A DNA stretch of 64,000 nt from Pseudomonas sp. Teo4 (lineage in GTDB: Bacteria > Pseudomonadota > Gammaproteobacteria > Pseudomonadales > Pseudomonadaceae), in NCBI RefSeq assembly GCF_034387475.1, contig NZ_JAXCIL010000001.1, positions 1,860,001 through 1,924,000 on the forward strand, written 5' to 3'. A model generated the notes under the pieces. That model worked only from the letters and a program-made list of their open reading frames with translations, was not told the DNA's origin and ran no database searches. Each line of letters opens with the position of its first letter. Position 1 is the first letter of the stretch. A program made the translations under genes and the position numbers. Shown here in pieces: positions 49,693-57,796 of this stretch.

Positions 49693-50301
49693 TCAGGCAA
49701 GCCAGGGGTTGGCCTGCAGGTGCCGAGCCTCGAAACTGCTGATTTGCTCACTGCGCAGCAGGGTGCTGCCGATGGCGTCCAACCCCTGCAAGAGGGCTTG
49801 CTTGCGCAAGGTGTCGATGCTGAAGGCAATGGCGCGGCCATCGGCCAGCAGAATATGCTGCGCCTCCAGGTCTACCGCGATATGCGTCGAGCCCTGCTGG
49901 CTGACCAGCTGGCCCAGATCTTTGAGCTCATCCGGTGCCAGCTGAATGACCAGCATTCCGTTGCGCTGGCAGTTATCAAAGAAAATGCCGGCGAAGCTGG
50001 TGCCGATCAGGGCACGGATACCCAACTGCTTCAAGCCCCACACCGCATGCTCACGGCTCGACCCACAGCCGAAATTCGGCCCCACTACCAGGAACGTGCT
50101 CCGATGCCAGGGTGCCTGGTTCAGCACGAAGCCGGGGTTGGGCGAGCCGTCCTGCAGAAAACGCAGGTCGAAGAACGCGCCGCGGTCGAGACCGCTGCGG
50201 TCGATACCTTTGAGAAACTGCTTGGGCATGATTACGTCGGTATCGACGTTCGCCGCCAGCATTGGCGCCGCAACGCCCTCGACAAAGTTGAAAGGTTGCA
50301 T
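49693..50301 (-). CDS. leuD: LeuD-like dehydratase small subunit
   Basis: A 202-residue small (swivel) subunit of the isopropylmalate isomerase/aconitase family: MQPFNFVEGVAAPMLAANVDTDVIMPKQFLKGIDRSGLDRGAFFDLRFLQDGSPNPGFVLN, with the active-site GCGSSREHAVWGLKQLGIRALIGTSFAGIFFDNCQRNGMLVI. Stop is 21 nt from the convergent LysR end. It starts 1 nt after the leuC stop. It lies outside any leucine-synthesis cluster (no leuA or leuB), so it may act on another 2-hydroxy acid such as citramalate; this is inference. Confidence 0.85.
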   Translation of the reverse strand: MQPFNFVEGVAAPMLAANVDTDVIMPKQFLKGIDRSGLDRGAFFDLRFLQDGSPNPGFVLNQAPWHRSTFLVVGPNFGCGSSREHAVWGLKQLGIRALIGTSFAGIFFDNCQRNGMLVIQLAPDELKDLGQLVSQQGSTHIAVDLEAQHILLADGRAIAFSIDTLRKQALLQGLDAIGSTLLRSEQISSFEARHLQANPWLA

Positions 50302-50302
50302 A

Positions 50303-51724
50303 TCAGGCCTCCAGTACCAGTGAACGAACATCGACCAAATGCCCCGTGACGGCGGCGGCTGCGACCATTGCCGGGCTCATCAGGTGGGTACGTGCGCCCT
50401 GCCCCTGACGGCCTTCGAAGTTGCGGTTGGTGCTGGAGGCGCAGCGATCACCGGGGCTGAGGACATCATCGTTCATGGCCAGGCACATCGAGCAGCCCGA
50501 TTGACGCCATTCAAAGCCAGCGTCACGGAAGATCTGTGCCAACCCCTCGGTCTCGGCAAGTTCGCGCACCAAGGTCGAACCGGGCACGATCATGGCGCGA
50601 ACGCCCTCTGCCACCTTGCGGCCCTTTACCACCCGTGCGGCATCGCGCAGGTCTTCCAGCCGCGCGTTGGTGCACGAGCCGATGAACGCATGGCTGATTC
50701 TGATACTGGCCAGCTCGGTGCCTGGCTGCAGGCCCATGTAGCGCAACGCCCGCTCCAGATCCTGGCGCAGGATCAGGTCGGGTTCCTGCTGCGGGTCTGG
50801 AACGCGTGCGGTAATGGCAGCGGCCTGGTCGGGGCTGGTGCCCCAGGTGACCATCGGTTGCAGGTCGGCCACGTCCATGTGGACCTCGCGGTCGAACACC
50901 GCCCCGTGGTCGCTGAACAGCAGCTTCCAACGCGCCACCGCCTGCTCCCAGAGCGCACCTTTGGGCGCACGTGGTTTGTCGGCCAGGTAAGCGAACACCT
51001 TTTCATCAGGGGCCATGAATGCCCCACGGGCACCGGCTTCCACTGCCATGTTGCAGATGGTCATCCGTGCCTCGACACTCAGCGCGCTGATGGCAGGCCC
51101 GGTGAACTCGATCGCGTAACCGGTCGCACCTGACGCACCGATCTGGCGAATCAGCTCCATGATGATGTCCTTGGCAACCATCCCGCTGCCAGGGGTGCCC
51201 TTTACAGTGACGCGCATCGTTTTCAGGCGTTTGTACACCAGCGTCTGGGTCGCCAGCAGGTGTTCGATTTCCGATGTACCGATACCGAAGCCAAAGGCAC
51301 CCAATGCGCCATAGGTCGTGGTGTGGCTATCGCCGGCAGCCACCACCATGCCTGGCAGAATGAAGCCTTGCTCCGGTGCGACGACATGCTCGATGCCCTG
51401 GCGCTTGTCCAGTACATCGAACAACTCGATGCCAAAGTCGCGGCAGTTCTGTTCGAAGTAATCCACCTGCAAGGCCCCGCCTGCATCAGGCATTGCCGCA
51501 ATACGTTCAGGCGCGGTGGGGTTCACATGATCGACCACACACAGCGTCGCGCTGGGGCGCCACACCTTGCGGCCGGCTTCGCGCAGGCCACTGAAGGCTT
51601 GTGGGCTGGTGTATTCGTTGGCGACCTGACGGTCTATATACAGGAGCACATGCCCCTGATCGTCCAGCGAGCAGACGGTGTGTGAATCGATGTGCTTCTG
51701 GTAGAGGGTCTTGGGGGTATTCAT
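50303..51724 (-). CDS. leuC: LeuC-like dehydratase large subunit
   Basis: A 473-residue iron-sulfur dehydratase large subunit. MNTPKTLYQKHIDSHTVCSLDDQGHVLLYIDRQ gives the usual LeuC start; VVAAGDSHTTTYGALGAFGFGIGTSEIEHLLATQTL and the three cluster Cys (GSCTN about 349; GCSMC about 408-411) are intact. Because the pair has its own LysR-type operator and lies beside a 2HCT transporter, a catabolic paralog is more likely than the biosynthetic enzyme. Start 51724 chosen over a longer frame to 51778 that overlaps the promoter region. Confidence 0.88.
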   Translation of the reverse strand: MNTPKTLYQKHIDSHTVCSLDDQGHVLLYIDRQVANEYTSPQAFSGLREAGRKVWRPSATLCVVDHVNPTAPERIAAMPDAGGALQVDYFEQNCRDFGIELFDVLDKRQGIEHVVAPEQGFILPGMVVAAGDSHTTTYGALGAFGFGIGTSEIEHLLATQTLVYKRLKTMRVTVKGTPGSGMVAKDIIMELIRQIGASGATGYAIEFTGPAISALSVEARMTICNMAVEAGARGAFMAPDEKVFAYLADKPRAPKGALWEQAVARWKLLFSDHGAVFDREVHMDVADLQPMVTWGTSPDQAAAITARVPDPQQEPDLILRQDLERALRYMGLQPGTELASIRISHAFIGSCTNARLEDLRDAARVVKGRKVAEGVRAMIVPGSTLVRELAETEGLAQIFRDAGFEWRQSGCSMCLAMNDDVLSPGDRCASSTNRNFEGRQGQGARTHLMSPAMVAAAAVTGHLVDVRSLVLEA

Positions 51725-51845
51725 CGCAATCAGGTACCCGATGTTGTTATTGATACGGCCCACAGGCAGCACGGTCACTGCCTTGGCGTGGTGGCATCAG
51801 CTTATCGAGTCTGAATTTGAAATAAATACGCCTACTGGACACCTA

Positions 51846-51866
51846 TGATTCACGAATCGTGAATCA
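51846..51866. promoter_or_regulatory. Candidate LysR operator, copy 2 (before leuC)
   Basis: A perfect 10-bp inverted repeat with one central base: TGATTCACGA, A, TCGTGAATCA. It lies 122 nt upstream of leuC. Right half nearly identical to the site at the LysR start (48755-48774). Confidence 0.6.
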
Positions 51867-51895
51867 ATGACAGCTGCTTTCAGGCTTCGGCCTTT

Positions 51896-52366
51896 CTATT
51901 CAGCGCGACCTCCAGTGCCCTGCTCCCCGCGTCTGAAGCAGAGAATTTTCGTGGTCATGCGCTGCAAGGTTTCGTCGCGCTGGTTCCGGGTGATGCAGTC
52001 GATGACGACGATGCCACGGTCCGGCCGCGAGCGGGACGGCGCCACTTCGACCACCGTGCTGTGAACACTCAGCACATCGCCAGGGCGCGTAGGCTTCGGC
52101 CAGGTCACATCGACATTGGCACCGATCAGCCCGCGGGCGAACGGCAGGCTACCGACCAGCAGCTTCATGGTGATGGCGGCGGTATGCCAACCACTGGCGG
52201 CCAGGCCCTCGAAGAAGGTGTCCTGCGCCAGGTCGTCGTCCAGGTGGAATGGCTGCGGATCGAACTCGCTGGCAAAGCGCACGATCTGCTGCGTGTCCAG
52301 TGCATGCTGCGCACTGACGAAGGTGTCGCCAACCTTCAGGTCTTCCAGGTAGATAGGCTCGCTCAT
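51896..52366 (-). CDS. MaoC-like hotdog dehydratase
   Basis: A 156-residue hotdog-fold protein: MSEPIYLEDLKVGDTFVSAQHALDTQQIVRFASEFDPQPFHLDDDLAQDTFFEGLAASGWHTAAITMKLLVGSLPFARGLIGANVDVTWPKPTRPGDVL. The catalytic Asp-His pair of R-hydratases is present (F-D-P-Q-P-F-H-x-D). It probably hydrates an enoyl-CoA or a related acid. It is on the same strand as leuC with 170 nt between, which contains the leuC operator, so separate transcription is possible. Confidence 0.85.
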   Translation of the reverse strand: MSEPIYLEDLKVGDTFVSAQHALDTQQIVRFASEFDPQPFHLDDDLAQDTFFEGLAASGWHTAAITMKLLVGSLPFARGLIGANVDVTWPKPTRPGDVLSVHSTVVEVAPSRSRPDRGIVVIDCITRNQRDETLQRMTTKILCFRRGEQGTGGRAE

Positions 52367-52394
52367 CTCTCGGCTCCGGGTGGGAAATGCGTGT

Positions 52395-52413
52395 GAGGGG
52401 CATGATGCCCCTC
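52395..52413. promoter_or_regulatory. 19-bp palindrome before the MaoC-like gene
   Basis: GAGGGGCAT, G, ATGCCCCTC: a perfect inverted repeat 29 nt upstream of the MaoC start and downstream of the split-transketolase operon. It could be an operator or a terminator stem; no T run follows. Confidence 0.45.
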
Positions 52414-52544
52414 CACGTACGCTTGCCGAAATAGATTATGTGGATTTTCTTATTGCCTGAAACCTGGCTGCCCTGATGCGGGGCCTCGATGCCGTGAACA
52501 GCGCTGCATCCCCGTACCGCGCGAATCAGGGCCTCAGCTCTGCC

Positions 52545-53543
52545 TCACAGCCATGCCTTGATCTGTCGCGACACCGCCTCGGTGGAAAGGCCATAGCGGT
52601 CATGCAGCGTCGGCAACGCCCCTGCATCCAGGAAAGCATCTGGCAGCGCGATCTGGCGGAACGTCGGCGTGACGCCATTACGCAGCAACACGCCGGCCAC
52701 CGCTTCGCCCAGGCCACCGACAATCGAATGGTTTTCCGCAGTCACCACAAGACGGCCAGGTTTGCGCGCCTCGGCCAGGATCGTCGCCTCTTCCAGCGGT
52801 TTGATGGTCGGCACGTGCAGCACCGACACATCCACACCATCACGCTGCAGTTGCTCGGCCGCTTCCAGGGCACGCATGGTCATCAGCCCACTGGCGATCA
52901 GCAGCACTTCGCGGCCGCCGCGCAATACCTGCGCCTTGCCCAGCTGGAAGCGGTAGTCGTAGCGGTCCAGCACCAGCGGCACGTTGCCGCGCAGCAGGCG
53001 CATGTACACCGGGCCCTGGTGTGCGGCAATGGCGGGTACCGCCTGCTCGATCTCCAGTGCATCGCAGGGGTCGACGATCATCAGGTTGGGCATGGCGCGG
53101 AAAATCGCCAGGTCATCGGTGGCCTGGTGGCTGGGGCCATAACCGGTGGTCAAGCCCGGCAGGCCGCAGACGATCTTGACGTTGAGGTTCTCTTCGGCAA
53201 TGGCCATGCAGATGAAGTCGTACGCACGACGCGATGCAAATACCGCATAGGTGGTCGCGAACGGCGTCATCCCTTCGCGAGCCATGCCGGCGGCGGCGCT
53301 CATTAGCAGTTGCTCGGCCATACCCATCTGGTAGAAGCGCTGCGGGTGCGCCTTGGCGAAAATGTGCAGGTCGGTGTACTTGGACAGGTCGGCGCTCAGG
53401 CCGACGATGTCCGGGCGCTGTTCGGCCAGGGCCGTGAGGGCGTGGCCAAATGGCGCTGGCCGGGTTGGCTGGCCTTCGGCGGCAATCGAGGCGATCATCG
53501 CCGAGGTAGTCAGGCGTTTCTTGGCGGTGTTTACAGTGCTCAT
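52545..53543 (-). CDS. Transketolase C-terminal subunit
   Basis: A 332-residue subunit made of the PYR domain and C-terminal domain of a two-chain transketolase: APFGHALTALAEQRPDIVGLSADLSKYTDLHIFAKAHPQRFYQMGMAEQLLMSAAAGMAREGMTPFATTYAVFASRRAYDFICMAIAEENLNVKIVCGLPGLTTGYGPSHQATDDLAIFRAMPNLMIVDPCDALE. The conserved Glu in GMAEQ (activates ThDP) is present. Start MSTVNTAKKRL at 53543 overlaps the N-terminal subunit stop by 4 nt, ensuring paired translation. Confidence 0.88.
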   Translation of the reverse strand: MSTVNTAKKRLTTSAMIASIAAEGQPTRPAPFGHALTALAEQRPDIVGLSADLSKYTDLHIFAKAHPQRFYQMGMAEQLLMSAAAGMAREGMTPFATTYAVFASRRAYDFICMAIAEENLNVKIVCGLPGLTTGYGPSHQATDDLAIFRAMPNLMIVDPCDALEIEQAVPAIAAHQGPVYMRLLRGNVPLVLDRYDYRFQLGKAQVLRGGREVLLIASGLMTMRALEAAEQLQRDGVDVSVLHVPTIKPLEEATILAEARKPGRLVVTAENHSIVGGLGEAVAGVLLRNGVTPTFRQIALPDAFLDAGALPTLHDRYGLSTEAVSRQIKAWL

Positions 53544-54388
53544 GCTTGGCTCCCGGCGTCCAGTGCTTGCAGGGCGAGGTCCCATTCGTGCTCGTCGACG
53601 CGAATGAAGTGGGTCTTGTCGCGGTTTTCCAGGAAGGGCACGCCCTTGCCCATGCGGGTGTCGCAGATGATCACCCGGGGTTGTGCCCGCGGATACGCAC
53701 GGGCCTGGTCGAAGGCCTTGACCAGGGCGTCGAGATCATTGCCATCGACCCGCTGCACATACCAGCCAAAGGCCTGCCAGCGATCGACGATCGGCTCGAA
53801 CGCCAGCACCTCGCTGGAATGGCCGTCGGCCTGCTGGTTGTTGACGTCGACGATGGCGATCAGGTTGTCCAGCCGCCAATGGCTCGCGGACATCACCGCC
53901 TCCCAGGTAGATCCCTCGTTCAACTCCCCGTCCGACAGCAGGTTGTACACCCAGCTGGCCGAGCCCTTGCGCTTGAGTCCCAGGCAGGCACCCACGGCGA
54001 TCCCCAGGCCGTGGCCGAGCGAACCGCCGGTGATCTCCATGCCAGGGGTGTAGGCAGCCATGCCGGACATGGGCAGGCGACTGTCATCGCCACCGTAGGT
54101 TTCCAGCTCTTGCTCGGGAATGACGCCGGCTTCGATCAACGCCGCGTACAAGGCGATGGCGTAGTGCCCGATGGACAGGTAGAAGCGATCGCGCCCCTCC
54201 CACTCCGGGTTGCCCGGTTCCATGTTCAGCGCATGGAAGTAGGCCACCGCGAGCAGGTCGGCAGCGCCCAGCGCCTGGCCGATATAGCCCTGGCCCTGAA
54301 CCTGCCCCATGCGCAAGGCATGGCGGCGAATATTGTGAGCGCGCGCACTCAGTGGCAGCGCCTGGTTGTGGTTAGGCACAGCAGTCAT
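53540..54388 (-). CDS. Transketolase N-terminal subunit
   Basis: A 282-residue ThDP-binding subunit. Features: ARAHNIRRHALRMGQVQGQGYIGQALGAADLLAVAYFHALNM, H-Y-A-I-A-L-Y-A, TPGMEITGGSLGHGLGIAVGACLG, and the ThDP/Mg motif SDGELNEGSTWEAVMSASHWRLDNLIAIVDVNNQQ (about 157). Two-chain transketolases work in special catabolic pathways (for example apulose phosphate or sulfosugar routes) rather than the core pentose pathway. Here it follows an MFS gene by 20 nt; no kinase is nearby, so the substrate may not be phosphorylated. Confidence 0.88.
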   Translation of the reverse strand: MTAVPNHNQALPLSARAHNIRRHALRMGQVQGQGYIGQALGAADLLAVAYFHALNMEPGNPEWEGRDRFYLSIGHYAIALYAALIEAGVIPEQELETYGGDDSRLPMSGMAAYTPGMEITGGSLGHGLGIAVGACLGLKRKGSASWVYNLLSDGELNEGSTWEAVMSASHWRLDNLIAIVDVNNQQADGHSSEVLAFEPIVDRWQAFGWYVQRVDGNDLDALVKAFDQARAYPRAQPRVIICDTRMGKGVPFLENRDKTHFIRVDEHEWDLALQALDAGSQA

Positions 54389-54408
54389 GTGGGTGACTCC
54401 TTGTTGAA

Positions 54409-55707
54409 TCAACGATTGACCAGGTTTGCGGGAACTCGGAACACCAGCAAGGCACCGAACATCAGCACGCCGGTGATCAGGTACATGCCGATGGCGTTGT
54501 CACCCAGGCGGGTGGTGACCCAGCCGATCAGGTAGGGCGAGCAGAAACCGGCGAGGTTGGCGAAGCTGTTGACCGCGGCGATGCCCGCCGCCGCCGAGAC
54601 CCCGCCCAGCAAGGTGGTTGGCAGCATCCAGAACAGTGACGATGCGGACAGGATTCCCGCTGCGGCAAGGCATAGGCTGAGGATCGACAAGCTAAGGCTG
54701 CTGCCCAGGGCTGCGGCAAGGCTCAGCCCGAGTGCGCCGAGCAACATGGGAATCGCCAGGTGCCAGCGCCGTTCGCGGTGTCGGTCACCGCTGCGCCCGG
54801 CCAGCAGCATCGCGACGATGGCGCACAGGTACGGAATGCTGGTCAGCAAGCCAATGTGCAACGGCTCGCTCACCCCCGCATTGCGGACCAGGGTCGGTAG
54901 CCAGAAGGTGATCGCGTACTGCCCCATCACGACACAGAAGTAGATACCCGCCAGCAACCACAGGCGACGGTCGCGCAGGAAATCGGCCACCGAGCCATGC
55001 CTGACCTTGTGCTTTTCGTCCTCGGCCAGTTCCCGGCGCACCAGGGCCTTCTCGTCGTCATTGAGCCAATGGGCCTGGTTGACGCCATCCTTGAGATAGC
55101 TGAGCACCAGAATGCCCACCAGTACCGTCGGAATGGCCTCCAGCAGGAACATCCACTGCCAGCCGGCCCAGCCGTGCACGCCAGCGAAGCGTTCCATGAT
55201 CCAGCCCGACAACGGGCCGCCGACCATGCCCGAGAGCGGGATGGCGATGAACCACAACGCCGTCATCTTCGCCCGGCGATAGGAGGGGAACCAGTAGGTC
55301 AGGTACAGCAGCAGCCCCGGCGCCAGACCGGCCTCGGCGATGCCGAGCAGAAAGCGCAGGACATAGAACTGCCAGGCCGTTTCGACGAAGGCGAACAACG
55401 CCGAAATGATGCCCCAGGTGATCATGATGCGGGCGATCCAGCGGCGGGCACCGACCTTGTGCAGGATGATGTTGCTCGGCACCTCGCAAAGGAAGTAGCC
55501 GATGAAGAACATCCCTGCCCCCAAGCCGTACACGGCTTCGGACAAGGCCAGGTCGTCCATCATCTGTAGCTTGGCGAAGCCGACGTTGACCCGGTCCAGG
55601 TAGGCACACAGGTAGCAGAGCATGAGAAACGGCATCAGTCGCCAGGCCGTCTTGCGGTAGGCACTGCTGCGCGCGGCCGACGCCGCATCGAGCGTTAATG
55701 TGGTCAT
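54409..55707 (-). CDS. MFS transporter, ACS (phthalate/tartrate permease) family
   Basis: A 432-residue permease with 12 predicted helices. Opening ARSSAYRKTAWRLMPFLMLCYLCAYLDRVNVGFAKLQMMDDLALSEAVYGLGAGMFFIGYFLCEVPSNIILHKVGARRWIARIMITWGIISA is the signature of the anion:cation symporter group (tartrate, phthalate, glucarate). Likely brings in an organic acid or sugar acid that the SDR and split transketolase convert. Confidence 0.9.
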   Translation of the reverse strand: MTTLTLDAASAARSSAYRKTAWRLMPFLMLCYLCAYLDRVNVGFAKLQMMDDLALSEAVYGLGAGMFFIGYFLCEVPSNIILHKVGARRWIARIMITWGIISALFAFVETAWQFYVLRFLLGIAEAGLAPGLLLYLTYWFPSYRRAKMTALWFIAIPLSGMVGGPLSGWIMERFAGVHGWAGWQWMFLLEAIPTVLVGILVLSYLKDGVNQAHWLNDDEKALVRRELAEDEKHKVRHGSVADFLRDRRLWLLAGIYFCVVMGQYAITFWLPTLVRNAGVSEPLHIGLLTSIPYLCAIVAMLLAGRSGDRHRERRWHLAIPMLLGALGLSLAAALGSSLSLSILSLCLAAAGILSASSLFWMLPTTLLGGVSAAAGIAAVNSFANLAGFCSPYLIGWVTTRLGDNAIGMYLITGVLMFGALLVFRVPANLVNR

Positions 55708-55783
55708 GTCGATCTGATCTCTTGTTGTTATTGGCGGCCCGGACGGCGCCGGGCTCAGATACAGAACGCAGTTTGGCGCAGGC

Positions 55784-56533
55784 TCAGTGGATCAGCATCC
55801 CACCGTTGACGTCCAGGGTAATGCCGGTCAGATAGCTGGACAGGTCACTGGCCAGGAACAGTGCCGCGTTTGCGACGTCACGCGCCACGCCCAGCCGCCC
55901 CAGGGGAATGCCTTCGATGATGGCGTGGCGGCGTTCGTCCTGCATCAGCCCACCGGTGATATCGGTGTGGATCAGCCCGGGCGTGATCGAGTTGACCCGC
56001 ACATTGTCCGGGCCCAGTTCGCGCGCCATCGCCTTGCCAAGGCCCAGCACGCCGGCCTTGGCTGCGCTGTAGTGCGGGCCGCCGAAGATCCCGCCTCCAC
56101 GCTGGGCGGAAACCGAGGACATGCAGATGATGCTGCCGGAGCGTTGGGCGCGCATCGACGGGATCACCGCCTGCGACATCAGCAGCGTGCCACGCAGGTT
56201 GACGTCGAGGATGCGGTCATAGTCCGCGCCGGTGATTTCAAGAGTCTTCACCGGCTGGGTGATACCGGCATTGTTGACCAGTACATCGATACGCCCGAAA
56301 CGGGCCAGTACCTGGGCCACGGCATCTCGCACCTGGGCTTGATCGGCGACGTTGGCGGCCAGCCCTATATGGCCCTCGCCGAGTGCGGCGGCGGCATCGG
56401 CGGCGGCTTGCGCATCGAGATCGAAGATAGCGACCTTGGCGCCTTGTTCGGCGAACGCCTGGGCAGTGGCGCGACCGATACCGCGGGCAGAGGCGGCGCC
56501 GGTGACGATTGCAAATTTGCCTTGAAGTAACAT
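55784..56533 (-). CDS. SDR-family dehydrogenase
   Basis: A 249-residue classical short-chain dehydrogenase. Cofactor site TGAASARGIGRA with D in IFDLDAQAA (NAD-preferring), N-N-A-G-I, catalytic S in MSSVSAQRGG, Y-x-x-x-K in HYSAAKAGV, and VRVNSITPGLIHTDI. First gene of the SDR-MFS-transketolase operon, 76 nt before the MFS start. Likely oxidises a polyol or hydroxy acid to the ketose-like substrate used by the transketolase (inference). Confidence 0.92.
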   Translation of the reverse strand: MLLQGKFAIVTGAASARGIGRATAQAFAEQGAKVAIFDLDAQAAADAAAALGEGHIGLAANVADQAQVRDAVAQVLARFGRIDVLVNNAGITQPVKTLEITGADYDRILDVNLRGTLLMSQAVIPSMRAQRSGSIICMSSVSAQRGGGIFGGPHYSAAKAGVLGLGKAMARELGPDNVRVNSITPGLIHTDITGGLMQDERRHAIIEGIPLGRLGVARDVANAALFLASDLSSYLTGITLDVNGGMLIH

Positions 56534-56729
56534 GGGCAGTGCTCCGGATGATTATTGTTGTGAGCTTCGGTTCAGGCAGAACCGATGCGTACAGCTTCGT
56601 GCAGGCCCCAGGCACCAGCAACGCAGTGCATTTCATCCGATGCTGAAAAAAATTCAGCCCTGGCTTGTGATCAGCGATCGCGGCAGAGTACAAACACCGC
56701 TGACATTGACGCTGTGCTTGGGAACGACC

Positions 56730-57650
56730 ATGAACCAGGACGCCATCAGAAAGACGCCGCCGATTCCTGCGCTGAAAGCAATTCAGTCCTTCGAACAAGT
56801 TGCACGCTTTGGCAATGTGGCCCGAGCGGCCGAGCAGTTGAACCTGACCCCTTCGGCCGTGAGCCATCAGATCGCCAATCTTGAGGCGCTGATCGGACGG
56901 CCTTTGTTCATCCGCGAAGCCCGAGGCGTATCGCTGACACCCGCCGGGGAACAATACCTGCGTGAGGTTTCAGGCATCCTGCAAAGCCTGGCGACGGCAA
57001 CCGAGCGTGCCGGCAGTGCGGTGGGTTTCGACTGCCTGCGCCTGCACTCCGCCCCGAGCTTCGGGCTGCTCTGGCTGTTGCCACGCCTGGAGCACTTTCG
57101 CAACAGCCACCCGGAAATCCAGATCAACCTGTCGTGTTCCTACGAGTCGCTGCATTTCGGGCGACACCAGCTTGACCTCGATATCCGCCATGGCTACCCC
57201 AATTGGCCCAGCCTTGAGGTGCGGACCATTCGCCACGAGCGAGCGACCGTGCTGGCGTCACCGACATTGCTTGAGCGAACCCAAATCAAGCAGCCCAGCG
57301 ACCTGCTGGGGCAAAACCTGATCCTCTCGGAATCGGCCCTGGTGCAGTGGCCGCACTGGTTTGCCCAGCAAGGCGTGACATTGCCCCAGGCGCCGTTTGC
57401 GCTGAGCTTCGACCGCTCGTACATGAGCCTGGAAGCGGCCAGCCATGGTTATGGGTTTGCCCTGGAGAGTTCGCTGCTGGCCCAGGACTACATCGCCCGT
57501 GGTCAATTGATGCCGGTGTTCGCAGAAGAACTGGCGACGCCAGTCAGCGCTCATCACCTGGTGTTCCCGCGCGGACATGCCGAGGCGTCGAGGGTCCGGC
57601 AATTCCTGAACTGGGTACAGGGGCAGTTGGGGCATGACTTCAATTACTGA
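56730..57650 (+). CDS. LysR-type regulator (GcvA-like)
   Basis: A 306-residue LTTR starting MNQDAIRKTPPIPALKAIQSFEQVARFGNVARAAEQLNLTPSAVSHQIANLEALIGRPLFIREARGVSLTPAGEQYL, the GcvA-type HTH. Effector domain: LRLHSAPSFGLLWLLPRLEHFRNSHPEIQINLS... DLDIRHGYPNWPSLEVRTIRHERATVLASPTLL. Divergent from the SDR gene with about 195 nt between, so it probably controls that operon. Upstream frame extension to 56532 lacks a start signal. Confidence 0.9.
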   Translation: MNQDAIRKTPPIPALKAIQSFEQVARFGNVARAAEQLNLTPSAVSHQIANLEALIGRPLFIREARGVSLTPAGEQYLREVSGILQSLATATERAGSAVGFDCLRLHSAPSFGLLWLLPRLEHFRNSHPEIQINLSCSYESLHFGRHQLDLDIRHGYPNWPSLEVRTIRHERATVLASPTLLERTQIKQPSDLLGQNLILSESALVQWPHWFAQQGVTLPQAPFALSFDRSYMSLEAASHGYGFALESSLLAQDYIARGQLMPVFAEELATPVSAHHLVFPRGHAEASRVRQFLNWVQGQLGHDFNY

Positions 57651-57667
57651 TTCCAACCAACGTCATG

Positions 57668-57772
57668 CCTGTACCGGCCTTATCGCCGGCAAGCCGGCTC
57701 CCACATGGCCCGGATCACCGCAATGCCTGTGGGAGCCGGCTTGCCGGCGATGAGGCCGGTACAGGCAACACA
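57668..57772. repeat. REP pair (gccggcttgccggc class)
   Basis: GTACCGGCCTTATCGCCGGCAAGCCGGCTCCCAC from 57671 and its inverse ending CCGGTAC at 57770 around a short spacer. It separates the convergent LysR (+) and oxidoreductase (-) genes. Confidence 0.9.
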
Positions 57773-57796
57773 AGACAGGTGCTCCTGCCCCCCTCG

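Noticed and set aside
49693..51724. Assigning the LeuCD pair to leucine biosynthesis
   Set aside because: No leuA or leuB is adjacent and the pair has its own LysR-type palindrome beside a 2-hydroxy-acid transporter. Sequence alone cannot exclude it, so family names are kept but the role is left open.
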